A DNA stretch of 64,000 bases from Heterotrichella gracilis (Eukaryota; Sar; Xanthophyceae; Tribonematales; Xanthonemataceae), in NCBI GenBank assembly GCA_032358255.1, contig JAULBX010028271.1:1-64000 (forward strand). The letters are read 5' to 3'. A program made the translations under genes and the position numbers. Positions 1 to 14,171 of this stretch are shown here, in pieces. The notes under the pieces were generated by a model. That model ran no database searches. It had not been told where the DNA came from and worked only from the letters and a program-made list of their open reading frames with translations. Every line of letters starts with the position of its first letter. The first letter of the stretch is position 1.

Positions 1-81
1 GTCTGTGTTTTTCAACATTGCTGGTTGTGGTTTGCCGCCGTGTGTGGGGGCGTTCTGTTTCTTTCTTTCTTCTTCTTTCAG

Positions 82-122
82 ACGGATGCTCAGTGCTCCG
101 TGACACCAGCGCGCGCAAGTAA
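82..122 (+). CDS. Possible terminal exon of a gene entering from the left edge
   Basis: A long pyrimidine tract (about 57-78) runs directly into an AG at 80-81, a textbook 3' splice acceptor on the + strand. The frame beginning at 84 stays open for 12 codons and ends in TAA at 120-122. Too little protein is present to recognise a family. It could equally be a 5' UTR or non-coding exon, or a chance match. No other coding evidence is visible between 1 and 530, which otherwise looks like the 3' flank of VPS4. Confidence 0.2.
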
Positions 123-530
123 AACCTGGCATTGCCCCAGGTCGCCCACTCTCACCACTGTGACAAGATGAAACCAGTCCTAGTAGGTAGTACCCTAGGT
201 TTGGGCGCTGCTAAATTGCTCAGAACAAGCTGGCCCTGGTGCAGGACAGGGCTGCAGCAGCTGTTCCATATGCCAACTGCCTCATGCATGATAGCAGGCA
301 CTGCACATGTACAATCAGCATGTACACACCGTGATTTAACTGCAAGAGGAAATCCCCTGAGGTGGTGCCTCAACCACATGGAACAATGACCAAAAGCTTT
401 GGGAGCAACACCCTTTGCTGTGCCTCCCGGTGGCAACTGCATGCGTCAATACCGAGGGTAGCACACAGGCACACTGACTGCTGCTCAAGGGCTGCGTCCA
501 GACCACCAAAGGGAAGCTGCTAGTGCTGAT

Positions 531-3178
<2,648 letters not shown>

Positions 3179-3858
3179 TTATTCCAACTGTGCTGAACGC
3201 CACTGCCTTGGAAAAACTAGCTCTGGTTGCGGGCAAAACGTCACAAGCCCAAGATTACAAGCATAACTTCAGCCCGCTCTGCGTTTGACTGCACAAAGGT
3301 AACCTCGTGGCGTTTTTAGTCTGCATGCACCAAGCCTGGCACCACCCACAGCTGGTAGCTGTCTCCTGATCGCGAGAGAGAACTGGTACCGGCAGCAAGG
3401 ACAGCAAGTGTGGGACGAAAGCGTTGCAACGTTGTGGATAACTTAAGGGCCTGGGAGTGCAATTACAGTTCTGTTAAACCCACAATCCTTTCACGGAAGG
3501 AAGCTCTCATGTCCAGGTGCTCAAGCTTTCATACTATCGACCACATATATAACTCACCCCCTACCTGTTCAAGTGAGGGGATGCCATGCAGATGGCCCTG
3601 GACGTAGAAGAGCTGTTCAACCCCCCACCAGGACCGCCACGCTCGAACCTCGTACACCGAAACAGACACCTGCGCGTCATCTGCTCTTTCCATGAACCGT
3701 GGGCGGTTTCCCTGCCATGTGGGCGCCTAAGAGTTGACATTCAGGTCCTGGAGACATGATTCCCCATCTCGGTGTTCCTGTTGAGTGGTTTGAGGAGCGG
3801 TGACTCTGAGCTGCCACAATACGTTACCTATAGTGGCTCACTTGCTCGCCGGGCAGGA
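3179..3858. promoter_or_regulatory. Divergent intergenic region between VPS4 and the ING gene
   Basis: These 680 bp separate two start codons facing away from each other, so they should hold both promoters and 5' UTRs. A TATA-like stretch (catatataact) lies at 3543-3553, about 300 bp before the ING start codon. I see no other convincing element and no coding potential. Confidence 0.4.
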
Positions 3859-6800
3859 ATGAATACCGTTTATCTTGAGAACTTCGTTGAGAGTAAGTGG
3901 ATGTCACATCTGCGCATTGTCGCCTGCAAGACCATTGCAGTGGCTGTCAGTTGCTACAGTACCATAAAATTATGTACTTGGGTCTTCGAGAGACCACCTT
4001 TCGCTGGGTTGCTATTGAAGGGCATGCATGTATGCATGCATATAGAGTGAACCTGGTATTGACGCATATGCATGCCAACCTGATTCCAACGCACAATGGT
4101 ACCACTTGCAGACACTGCAGCTCTACCAGCAGAACTTTCAAGGATACTTACAACCATCAAGGACCTTGACGAGAGGTCTCAGGGTAGGTAGATTGGGCGA
4201 CATTGACGACTATATTTATTCATGGCGAGCATTGCAGTTCAATGTTTCTCATGTTAACCAACCATCACCTTCTGTTCGTCACAAAACCGTTATTTTGAAC
4301 CATTTTTATGATCCACCAGTGCTTCGGGAGAGCATCAAGCAAAATGTGGAGGCATGCCTCGCCAAAACCAACCAAACCTCTCGGAAAGTCGGCAATGACT
4401 CTGCCAATGAGGTATGGACCTGCGCCCGGCCCACCCACGTGGTGTAATTCCTCCATGATTGCTTATTGCGCATGATGATAGGCGGTACAACTCTGGCCTT
4501 TCATTTACTTTGCTAACTGTATTTTGGCTATCGGCCTGCGCGTGATGTCCGATTCTCGCCATGCGCCCCATGGCACACATGCTGCCCGCACAGCATCACA
4601 GCTCCCACCAGCCTGTGCAGCAGTTCAGAAAGACAAAATACCCGTACGGTATATTGTCATTATTAATATAAATAATTATTGCACAGGTGGCTGCGCTGCG
4701 GGCCTCCATTGAGGAGGAGCAGCGGTTGTTGATACAGTTTGCTGAGGAGAAGCTGCAGCTGGCATGCCAAGGTTACGATGTGCTTGAGGTGCACCTGGTA
4801 CAGGCCGACAAGGAAATCGAGCTCTTTGAACGGGAGCTTCAGGTGAGTTGGAAAACTTGTAAAACCTGTAAAACAGCCCTGAGCCCTCGACAGTGTGCTC
4901 ATGGTGCGGAGACTTGATTATTCATCGATCGCACTGCTCCCTTGTTCCAGACTGAGTATGGCATGGACATTGACAAGATCTAATTTAATGTAATATAGCT
5001 TCCTGTGTGCAGATCGCAAACAGCATTAATTAACACCGGCAACAATTAAAGATTGTGTTGTTTCTTTCCCTTCCAATTCTACCTGAATTCCAACTGTGTC
5101 TTTTACAGATCGAGAACGGCTTGGACACCGGCAACATCCTCATGGCGGACTACGTCTCGCCGGAGGAGATCAAGCGGCAGCGCCTGCGGGAGTACCCATC
5201 GGAACAGGAACTCCGGCAGCAGCAGATCATGGAGATGGATCGGCGGCGAAACATGGCTGAGCCATCCACCGCATCGCCCACGGTTTCTGACCCCGTCGCG
5301 CCCCCCACGGTGGTCCAGCAGGTGCCCCCGCAGATTGGCAAGCAACCAAAACACCCCGCCAAAGGTGAGAAAACGCCAAGAAATCTTATATTTTTGTTTG
5401 CTTATATACTAATTATCATTTATTAAATATTGCTTATTGACAACAATGTATTTGGTGAGTTACAAGGGCACAGGAGTTGGGTTGCACATTACTTGCGTGT
5501 GCTGCCACATGCTCTTTGTTGTCCTCCTGAGCAGGGTTTGTTCCCTTCTCCACTCCCAGTCGCCGCGCGCCCCGCACTGTTAAGCCGTGCCCCGCACGTA
5601 GTACAGCCTCATGCTTTCGCATGATGCTGCACCAGCCGCAGCACCGCGCCACTTGATGCTTACTTGTATTTTAACAAAATAAAAAATAAAAAACAAAGGA
5701 ACAAATGACTATTTGTTCCTCTCGCCACTCTCAGGTCGCCGCGACGTCATCCCGCGCACCGACCACGACCTCATGCTGCCCTCGGTGATGCTGCACCAGC
5801 CCCAGCACCCACCGCTGCAGCACCAGCACCAGCACCAGCTGCAGCCGCGCCACATGCACATGCAGATGCAGCGCCAGGAGCAGGCCATGCTGGGTGGCAT
5901 GGGGATGGGCATGGGCATGGATAGCCAAGCGATGCACAACCACCAGAAGCGCAGGTACGCAAAGGGATGTAATTGGAAATGGTAAACAATGGCATACAAA
6001 TGAGTATGGATTAGAAATGGTTGGGGGTTCTACTCTCATTGGCGGCTTCGGTATGGTTGAATTTTATTTCCTGATGGATGTGGTACAAATGCAATAACAA
6101 CACATTATGGCATGGGCATGGGCATGGGCATGGACAGCCAAGCGATGCACAACCACCAGAAGCGCAGGTAAGCAAATGCACAGGAAGGGGAACGGTTGGA
6201 GGGTGTCGATCTCATTGGCGGCGTAAATACGGTCATATTTCATTTCTTGATGGATGTGTCCATGGGTTACTGGACATTTGGTGGTTCTCTGTACCCACGC
6301 TTTTCCTGTATGCATGCGCTGCTGACTTCCCCTGGCACACCACTGGGCGGCGCAGCAGGCGCGGGTTGCTCTTGCCACTGACTACACACCGAGGGCGCAT
6401 TTAACATGTTGCGATTAATGGTATATGTGTGTGTGTTTTACGTTATGAAATGGTGTACTGTCTTTGTAGGGCGGCGCAGCAGGCACGGCAGACGGTGGCT
6501 GCCTTTGCCACTGACTACGACAACGAGGACTTCATGGATGTGGAGGATGGTGGCAACGGGCTGGGGGATGAAGAGGGGGGGCACCATTTCATGACGGCAC
6601 CGCCGCCGGGCCTGGGCACGTCTGCGCCAGTGCCACAGGTGGGAATTATGAGGAAGGAAATATTATGCCAGACATTAATGAAATAATTTAAAATATCAAA
6701 ATCTGAGGCAACCGAGGATTTACCATAAATAGTAGCTTTTACCTTGTAAATTATTATTGAAAATGGGTGATTGTGTGTGCTTGCCCTCAGGCGCCTGGTC

Positions 6801-7012
6801 GGCTGCTGACCTACGCCGACATCAACCACGCGCTCAAGGGGCGCCAGGCGGAGCTGTTTTGGCCCGACGACAACAAGTGGTACCTGATCGAGATCCAGAT
6901 GGTGGACATCGCGACCCGCAACGCGCAGATCATGTACGTCACGGGGGAGACGGAGGAGCTGGACCTAGATGAGATTGTGCGCGAGGGGCACATGTCGCTC
7001 ATCACGCTCTGA
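3859..7012 (+). CDS. ING-family chromatin protein with C-terminal Tudor-like domain
   Basis: The model has eight exons: 3859-3892, 4112-4183, 4320-4411, 4687-4842, 5109-5364, 5735-5954, 6470-6638 and 6791-7012 (1221 nt, 406 aa). Residues 1-110 match the ING N-terminal helical domain: YLENFVE, then LPAELSRILTTIKDLDERS, then a helix containing EEKLQLACQGYDVLE. In ING proteins this domain docks to histone acetyltransferase or deacetylase complexes. The middle is Gln/His/Met-rich and an acidic stretch follows. The last exon encodes a compact module (AELFWPDDNKWYLIEI, then IMYVTGETEELDLDEI) that looks like a Tudor-type reader fold. No PHD finger, the usual C-terminal reader of ING proteins, is encoded anywhere in the gene or after the stop. 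Exons 5, 6, 7 and 8 all have partial duplicate copies nearby. A nuclear role is inferred. Confidence 0.8.
4951..4983 (+). other. Ghost copy of ING exon 5 start, possible alternative terminal exon
   Basis: After an acceptor (ttgttccag) lies a 30-nt stretch that matches the first 30 nt of ING exon 5 (5109-5138) at about two thirds of positions. Its translation TEYGMDIDKI resembles the exon 5 start IENGLDTGNI, and a TAA follows immediately. The phase is right for splicing from exon 4, which would end the protein after the ING helical domain. Real use is untested. Confidence 0.4.
5895..6400 (+). repeat. Duplicated ING exon 6 tail and exon 7 head within intron 6
   Basis: The end of exon 6 (about 5900-5954, Met/Gly run then DSQAMHNHQKR and donor) is repeated almost exactly at 6109-6168, again followed by a GT donor. 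The intronic sequence after each copy (5961-6080 and 6179-6260) is also similar. The start of exon 7 (6470-6520) has a shorter copy at 6349-6385. Intron 6 is thus largely built from neighbouring exon-intron junctions. Confidence 0.75.
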
Positions 7013-7238
7013 TCACGATCTGATCGCTTCTGATTATGGCCTGATGACATATCACGGAGGAGCTAGACCTGGACGAGATTGTGCGCGAGGGGCACATGTC
7101 GCTCATCACGCTCTGATCGCCTGTGATGATGATCTGATCGCTTCTGATCATGGTGTGATTATGGTATGATCATGTATGTCATGGGGGGGAGGAGGAGCGG
7201 GACCTGGTTCAGATTGTGGACGAGGGGCGCATGTCAAT
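7013..7238 (+). repeat. Two degenerate copies of the ING last-exon tail after the stop codon
   Basis: The last about 75 nt of the ING coding sequence (about 6935-7012), including the stop, recurs at 7050-7116 and more weakly at 7170-7238. The linking sequence (7010-7050 and 7114-7164) is also repeated, giving a unit of roughly 105-125 bp. The copies lie in the 3' UTR or just beyond. Confidence 0.75.
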
Positions 7239-9635
7239 ATCCTTCGCACCCTGGCGGCATCTGGGTGCTGCTCACTGAGTGCGCACTTTGCTCCTGGTGG
7301 AGCCTCCGTGACAGGCACATGACCACAATGCTGGAATGCGTGCTGCAATGGCTCGACTGCCTAACCTGCGGCGAGTGTGCTGGCAAGGCATGGCGAGCAG
7401 CGTGGCACACTAGAGTGGTGTGTGTGCCTGCCGTTGGTCACCCCTGGCGCTCTGCACTGCGGCAACCGTAGGGGCACTGATCAAACCATTGCAGTTAAAT
7501 TGCAGCTGGCGGGTGCGGTCAAAACCTACATGTTGGGTTGCTGCGTATCGCTAGCTAGGTGGCCTGGCTGGCGGCAATTGCCACCGAACTGGGTAGTGCA
7601 ACCACTCACGCTGCAGCCATGGTTGCGAGCCCCCGGCCAACCAAAATTGATCACGCATTTCCTCCGCCACGATGAGATAGCAGATAGCATGCGTATTGAT
7701 TATGTGTTTAGACACTGCTTGGTGAGGTTTCTCAGATAGCGGCTATGCCATAGTGGCGCTGTGAACATGGTGAAGTCCACGTTTTTTGGGGGGTATCCAG
7801 CTGAAACACACATGGTTTTTTTCACTAGGATTGTCACCCCAGGGCATTTGTTTCTCCCATTCTTTTTTACATCTCATGATTCATGAGAATGTAACCATCT
7901 CATGCCATGATGGAGGCCTGCTTCTTTGTAATATACCTGTTCTGGTTGCTGTTTGGCAGAGCTGCTGCTGCAGCAGTCACTGTCCCTGGCATAGGTAATG
8001 AAATACACCATAAAGCACACCCTATCCGCCAGGCACAGGGTGGTGTTAATGCACATCGCTACTGCTGCTAGGCCGCTGGCCACCTTCAGCAGGCTGCTGA
8101 GCAGAATAATGTGATTGAAACAAAAAAAACCACGCGTGTATTGAGGACAAATGCAACCAAATGGCAGCCTTGCGCATGATTCAGGCGCCCCTGACTCTGG
8201 ACCTATTTTGAAGAAGGAGTCCCCCTCTCCGTGAGATGTAGGAAAACTGCAAGGGCGATTGAGGAAGTTGGTGCTATTCCAGCTTCCACATGAAATCATG
8301 AGTCATACTGCCACCTCAAGGACGGCCATAACTGTCAGCAGCAAAAGGTCCACCCAAAGGCACCTAACCAGTGCTCGTCATAAAGGGACCAATGCCAAGT
8401 CCGGATTGGGGATAGATTGGCCAAACAAAGGCCACAGATACTCTACACGCACATACGTCATGACTCATTTGAAAAGACACAACGCACATGCAATTGCAGG
8501 ACAACCGAGGAGGATAGACGAAGGATGTGGTTCATTGTACTGTACTTGACTACTTGAGCTTGAGCTGGGTGCAAAAGCGGACTAATGGTGACGGAGGTTG
8601 AAGCCCTAGAAGTGTAAGAAACGTGCTTTGCAGAGCAACACTGGGCTTGAACATGTCGAGAAATGGTGAAATGGTGCACACCAGCTATTGACGCTGAAGG
8701 CTAGCGGCCAAATGAGTGCAGGTGTGTGCAAACTAAACACAAATACGGAGTGTACAACTTGAGGTCCTGACAGGCGAACAAATAAGACCCTTGCAGTGAA
8801 CTAAAAATGGGTAAGAATGCACACCAACCGTCAGGGCTGTTACTTGTGTGTACATTTTCCTGATGCAGCAGCCAACCTCTTACCACCTGAACAAAGGCAG
8901 AAATAGTCTTACCCGCTCAAATCCTGGGAACGATACGCTTTCACAGGACTTTTGTCAAACTGAAAACATTAAGCAGCAGGAGGTGCGATACGCAACCTTC
9001 AGCGCAAAAAGCGGCGCATCATGCCCTGCTTGCATTCCTGAACGCACAGGTGTGCTGTCATTACGCCAGAGGCCTCTCAGTGAATGTGGCCTGCCGGGGC
9101 CATCCTCAAGGGCGCTAGCTAACAAATGAGCCATCAACTTCCAGCGCCGGCCTCTGACCGCATAGCATGAGGAGCCCTGGAAAGATGCTGATATAAAAAA
9201 CCACACTGAAAACCCGGGTTGAAAACGCCTGCTCCCCACACACAGCCATGCATTGTGTGGAACAATCCCTCCACAGCTCCACCAGGGCATGGCCACTGCA
9301 TCTATTGCAGCGCATGCCCAGCAACAAAAAACCCAGACAGTTTAGCTGCCCCACTTGTACTGCTTTCACTCCACGCTTGCTCACACCCACTTCACTCCCC
9401 AATCCCATGGTCCCCAATCCCATCCCTTTTAACCCCAAACCCGCCCACACGTCGCGCTGGTCCACACGCACAGCTGCTGGCCAGATGCCCAATGATGCCA
9501 CACATGGACCGCCGGGGCTCACAAGGCGCCACCTCGCCTGTACAGTCTCCTGATTGCACACCGGGGACGCTGGCGCACCACGTGATGCCCACGTGGCGAC
9601 CACCTGACAACCGCCTGCCTGAGCCACGAGCGTGG
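7239..9635. other. Convergent intergenic region, no gene recognised
   Basis: This stretch lies between the 3' ends of the ING gene (+) and the bZIP gene (-). Open frames up to about 190 codons exist on both strands, but none has a recognisable domain or a convincing splice structure. It presumably holds both 3' UTRs. Confidence 0.5.
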
Positions 9636-12052
9636 TCACATTGGCCCGCGCATAGGCCTGTGCCTCTCCAGCAGCACCCGCCACTCCTCCTCCAGGTAGT
9701 GGCGCTCTGTGCGCAGCAGGTCCAGGCGCTCCTCGGTGCCGTGCACCTGCTGCTCAAGCGCAATGCACTCCTCGGTCAGCTCCTGCGGCCAAAAGGAAAC
9801 AAAATAATGTAAAAAATCACACAGCATCAAACATTAAGGGAAAAGGCAAAAAAGGCTACACCCTGTATTACACCTAGTGGGTTGTAAGCATTGCGAAGGG
9901 CTTCTTATCATAACATCCAAAAGGAAACTACACCCTACAAACCCACCGCAAGCTCCTGCTTGCGCCGCTGGTGGGAGCGCGCCGCCGTTTGACTTCAACC
10001 AAGATTTGTTAAGGGAAAGAGAAAGGGCTACACCCCTGTGGCCTAATGGGTGGTAAAGAGGTGCGAGAGGCTTCTTATCCATAATTCAATTTTTTCCTTG
10101 TTGATGGGTGACATGCGTCACCCATGTTCTTATTCATAATCACCCAATTGAACACCACACCCTACAAACCCACCGCAAGCTCCTGTTTGCGCCGCTGGTG
10201 GGAGCGCGCCGCCGACAGCCGGTTGGCCACCTTGCGCTTCTGCATCTTGTCGGAAAGGTTGGCAAGCATGGCCTCGTCCCTCTCCATGCTGCCGCACGCG
10301 TCGGATCCCAGGGATTTGCCCCCCGTGGAGTAGGAGCGCTGGCTGGTGGGGGTGCGCCCGGGGGTGCGCTGGTGGGGGTCCAGCTGAGGGGGCTGGGCGG
10401 GCTGGGCGGGGGCGGGAGGCAGGGTTTGGGGCTTGAAAGGCTGGGGTCGCTGGGCGGCGGCGTGTGCCCTGGCCTCTTCCAGCTCTGCAGCCGCCACTGC
10501 AACAGCAGGGTGCAGGGTTTAGGGTTTTGCATTGGGGGTTTAGGGTTTGGGGCTCACTGGGCGGCGGCGTGTGCCCTTGCCTCCTCAAGTTCTGCATCCG
10601 CCACTGCAACAGCAGGAGTAAGAGTTTTGCAGGAGTATAATTTTGCATTTAGGGTTTGGGGCTTGCTGGGCGGCGGCGTGTGCACTGGCTTTCACCAGGT
10701 CTGCAGCCGCCACTGAAGACGCATGGGTGCATGTGCTGTAACAGGCAGGGGGCAGTGGTGCAGCAGGCAACACTGGCACACCCCAGCAATGGCCGATCAC
10801 ATAGAATTCAAGCAGCTTCCCCCAGTGGGTGGTGGCAAGCCCTTCCTTGGCAAGGGCACGGGCATACAATGGTCCACAAGGTGAAGGATGCAAGGTGGAG
10901 GACAATGCTGGTCAAACACACCCATGGCATGCACCAGGCCACTTGCCAACATGCTGCACGCCGCCTACCTTCAAAGTCGTCAAACTTGGCGTTCTTCTTG
11001 GGCCGCCGCTTGCCGCGCCCCCGCCCGTCCTCCCCGTCACTCTCATACTCCTCCTGCCCTGACCCGTCGGACCCGGGGGCCAGAGTGAAGGCGATGTGCT
11101 TGCGCGGCCTGCGCCTGAAGGACAGCCTGGAGGCAGTGAGGATGGCGCCCGCCGCCTCCTCGGCTGCCCGCTCACTCCCCCCCTGGCTGCTGTTGCCCTC
11201 GGCGCCCTCCCCAGCCCCCCCATCACCCTTCTCTCCCTGGCTGGCGCTGCTGGGCTTGTCGCTGTTGGGCTTGTCACTGTTGGTGTCTGAGGGCTTGGCT
11301 GGCGCCAGGTGTCGCCGCGGCGCGGGGTTGAGTGAGGTGGTGCGGGGCCCCCGGGACTTGCGCGGCAGGTCCAAGGGGTGCATGCCGGGGTGCGCGGGGG
11401 GGTCGCTGGGGCTTCCTGGGGCTCTGCGGGGGGCGGGGGCAGGCGCTGGTGGTGGGGCGGGCTTGGGCAGCACCTGCAGCCCGTGAGGGGCGTCATAGGG
11501 CCATTGGGGGGGTGGCCTGCGCAGCCCGTCCTGGGCCGCCAGCTCAGCTGCTAAGGAGAGCGCTGCCAGGGAGTTGTTGCGCTGGGCAGCTGCTGCGCGT
11601 GCCTCTGAAGCTGCGTATGCCGCCGCTGCTGCTGCTGCTGCTGTCGCCGGATCCCGCAGGTTGGTTGCCCCATAGAATGGCTCATGCTCTGGTTTGACCG
11701 AGCCCATGGGGCCATGCCCAAAGGGGTCCAGCCCCCCGCCGAGGTTCCTGGCAGCATAGGCGTGCGGGAGGGTGCTGGGAGGTGGGCGCAGGGCCTGCCT
11801 CTCATAGTACACGTCATGGTATGACCCATACACGTCTACGGGGTCTGGCGGCAGGGGTCGGTAGTGGTTTGCGCCCTGGTAGGCGTTCCGGTAGTAGGAC
11901 CAGTACTCTGGTGGGTGCTGGGTGGCGGTTTGAGCATAGGACATGTAGCTGTAGGGTGCCGCAGGTGGTGGCCCCAGATAGTGGTTGCTGTTCCGCCGCG
12001 GCTCATCACGAAAGCCAGGTGGGTGGAGCAGGGCCAAGTCCCCTGGAAGCAT
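9636..12052 (-). CDS. bZIP transcription factor
   Basis: Three exons (12052-10969, 10496-10174, 9782-9636) sum to 1554 nt (517 aa). The N-terminal 360 residues are low-complexity: Tyr/Pro-rich, then Ala-rich, then acidic with basic patches (RRRPRKH, GKRRPKK). The DNA-binding region lies near residues 435-470: KVANRLSAARSHQRRKQELA. It is followed by a leucine zipper in exon 3, with Leu at heptad positions 18, 25, 39, 46 and 53 counted from the invariant Asn, and Thr at 32. Classical bZIPs have N-x7-R; here that Arg is His and the Arg three residues earlier is Ala, so DNA specificity may be altered. The start is the first ATG of the long open exon. Intron 1 holds two decayed copies of the exon 2 start and intron 2 holds a copy of the basic-region end. 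Target genes are unknown. Confidence 0.85.
9830..9992 (-). repeat. Ghost copy of the bZIP basic-region exon end in intron 2
   Basis: 9930-9987 repeats 10157-10214 with very few changes, covering the codons for ARSHQRRKQELA, the donor and the first intron bases. Flanking sequence (9835-9920 versus 10007-10090) is also similar, so a unit of roughly 170-210 bp was tandemly duplicated. The copy breaks off before the Asn of the basic region. Confidence 0.8.
10551..10720 (-). repeat. Two decayed copies of the bZIP exon 2 start
   Basis: The functional exon 2 start (10496 leftwards, VAAAELEEARAHAAAQ) is repeated near 10551-10606 and again near 10661-10716, each preceded by an AG acceptor. The nearer copy reaches an in-frame TGA directly after the repeated codons. 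The farther copy has no donor. TTTAGGG-like runs (about 10513-10545 and 10646-10660) separate the copies. Confidence 0.75.
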
Positions 12053-14171
12053 TGCGACCCAAGATGCCGGGATGTGAAGAAGTCTCTCACCAGCCGGGAA
12101 TTAGGTCCAAACCATACAGAAAGTCCTGCAGAACACATGGGTTTCAGCTGCTGGTCTGCAGAACGTGTCACTCTGCTTGGTCCAACCTTGGAGCAACACA
12201 CCAACCGACCCAAAGGCTGTACATGTAAACCAGGCCTCTTGCCACGCTCAGAGTTGGTTCCTTTGCAAGGTAACCGCTACATTCCACCATGCAAGTGTGC
12301 AGGGATGTTGGATGGCAGGGCTGAGGGGGGGACGACATGTTGCTAGAAGTGATAAGTGCACCTTCTTGCTGGGAGTGCGTGCAACCAAAGACGTTGGAAA
12401 CACAGAAATAAAACACGCAGGCTTTCCAAAGATGGATAAAGGTGGTTGAGGGATCCCGTGTGCAGCAACGACCAAATCGCACCATACACCACCTGCGCGT
12501 GCACATTTTTTCAGCGTCACCTTACGTATTGCCTGGCGTTACATGTGGGCATTGGGCTTTTGCAACAGCGGCCACCAGCAGGTACGGACACACAGGGTGA
12601 AAGTGGTGTGTTTAACGACCCCTAAGCAAACAGCTGGAAACCAGACAACAGTGCCAGCCGGGATAACAGCGGCAGCCAGGATTGCAGCGTGCCCAGCTCG
12701 AGCCCAGGGTGTCAGTGCCAGCGAAGTGCACTCACATTCACGAGTGTGAAAAGGCGTGAAGTGAAGCCGGGCCTGCAACTCTCTGCCACGGGGTGTCCCT
12801 TGATCTGTGCGATCTCCTTGTGTATTGATGGTCACCGCTGCAAAATACAACGCCACGCCGTCAGGTCACCACTTTGTACAACCTGCCCACCGTGTGGGGG
12901 CCAGGTCAAGCAGAATTGTTTCAAGTGGCACGTTGGAAGTGGTTGACGGGGCTAGAAGAACGAAGCAAGTGGTTGACGGCCTCGCTAGCCACAGGGTTGC
13001 GCTTGTGGGCGATGCCTTCTCACGAGTTTGCTGGACAGGTAACTTGGCAGATGCCGGGTTGGCTGTACCTGACAATGTGTTCCACTGCAGGTTTGACCTA
13101 GCCTGCCACGAACTGCAGCATAGTGTCACAACGTACCAGTAGAATACCCGTGCCGATGGTCCCTCCGTGCCTATTGAAGTTGCAGACTGTAGGCAACAAC
13201 CTTGTGTGCGTGTGTCAGCTTGCTATTGTAGACCGGCCTACAATACCCAACCTGGGAGTGAGTTGTCTGACAGTCGCACGAGGAAAAGGCCTGGTATCCA
13301 AACCAAATATGGGCGATAACCACTGCACACATTTGCTGCTGATTGTTGACGGTTTCAGGAGTTTGTAAGTCATATCTGTTTGCGCACAAGGTTGGAGCCA
13401 GCCAAGAGCTCTGAGCTCGTGAGCGAAAGGGGCCTTCTGCCGACCTTTTTGGTCGGTTGGATCGCCTGGCGGACACATGCCGGGCCCCGGATGAGACAGG
13501 CTGTATAATGACGCGAAATTACGTTTCATTTTTGGTGACGTTGCACTTTCATTCAGGCCAAATGGAGCATCAAATGACACGAACGGACTTGCATGGGCCA
13601 ATCCAAGGCATCAAATCACCTACCCAAGCTGATCCAAGGCATCAAATCATCTATGTAATGATCAAAACGACCATTAGTGGTGATGTGCAACTGATCAAAG
13701 GTACCTGGTGACGTCAGGCTACGAAGTGATGGTACGGTGCGTAGGTACAAACGAGGTACGTGGCAGCCTGGCACATCCTGGGGTTTCACCTTGACACACT
13801 GCACCCTGCTAGATCCCATTCTGCAAGCTTGCTGCCAGTGCACCACAGCCAGGCTGGTGCAGCTCATATGTGTGGTAGTTTTGGGGTGGCTAGCAACGGG
13901 AGCTGCACCTGTTCAGGTTGTTGCTCGGCACTGCGCTATTGTCATGCTAAGGACCAGCGCATGCCACACATCGAGGACAAGGCCAATCGGTATGTGTGCC
14001 TGCTGCCTAGGCTAGTGCCAGCCTAGCAACTAAACCCGCACACTGCTTAGAAGTACATACTGGAAACGTGACATGCCGGTGCATAGCCGGCGCCAAAGCT
14101 GCAGCTGAGATAGCTCTGGTCAGAACATGTAAGGCGCAATCCGCACCCTAAACCCTAAAACAGGTGCGCCA
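12053..14171. other. Intergenic region upstream of bZIP, no gene recognised
   Basis: Two minus-strand genes flank this 2.1 kb. I found no domain-bearing frame or tRNA. It should include the bZIP promoter and the ESF2 3' UTR. A telomere-like CCCTAAACCCTAAAA lies at 14146-14160, just past the ESF2 stop. Confidence 0.45.
13601..13649 (+). repeat. Two-copy 18-bp direct repeat
   Basis: The 18-mer ATCCAAGGCATCAAATCA occurs at 13601-13618 and again at 13632-13649, a period of 31 bp. No function is apparent. Confidence 0.8.

Noticed and set aside
9115-9684. 189-codon minus-strand frame past the bZIP stop
   Set aside because: It overlaps the zipper exon in another frame and has no domain; the zipper frame stops cleanly at 9636.
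10656-11486. 276-codon open frame on the plus strand
   Set aside because: It lies antisense to the bZIP long exon, has Gly/Ala/Leu low-complexity content from GC-rich codons, and lacks any domain.
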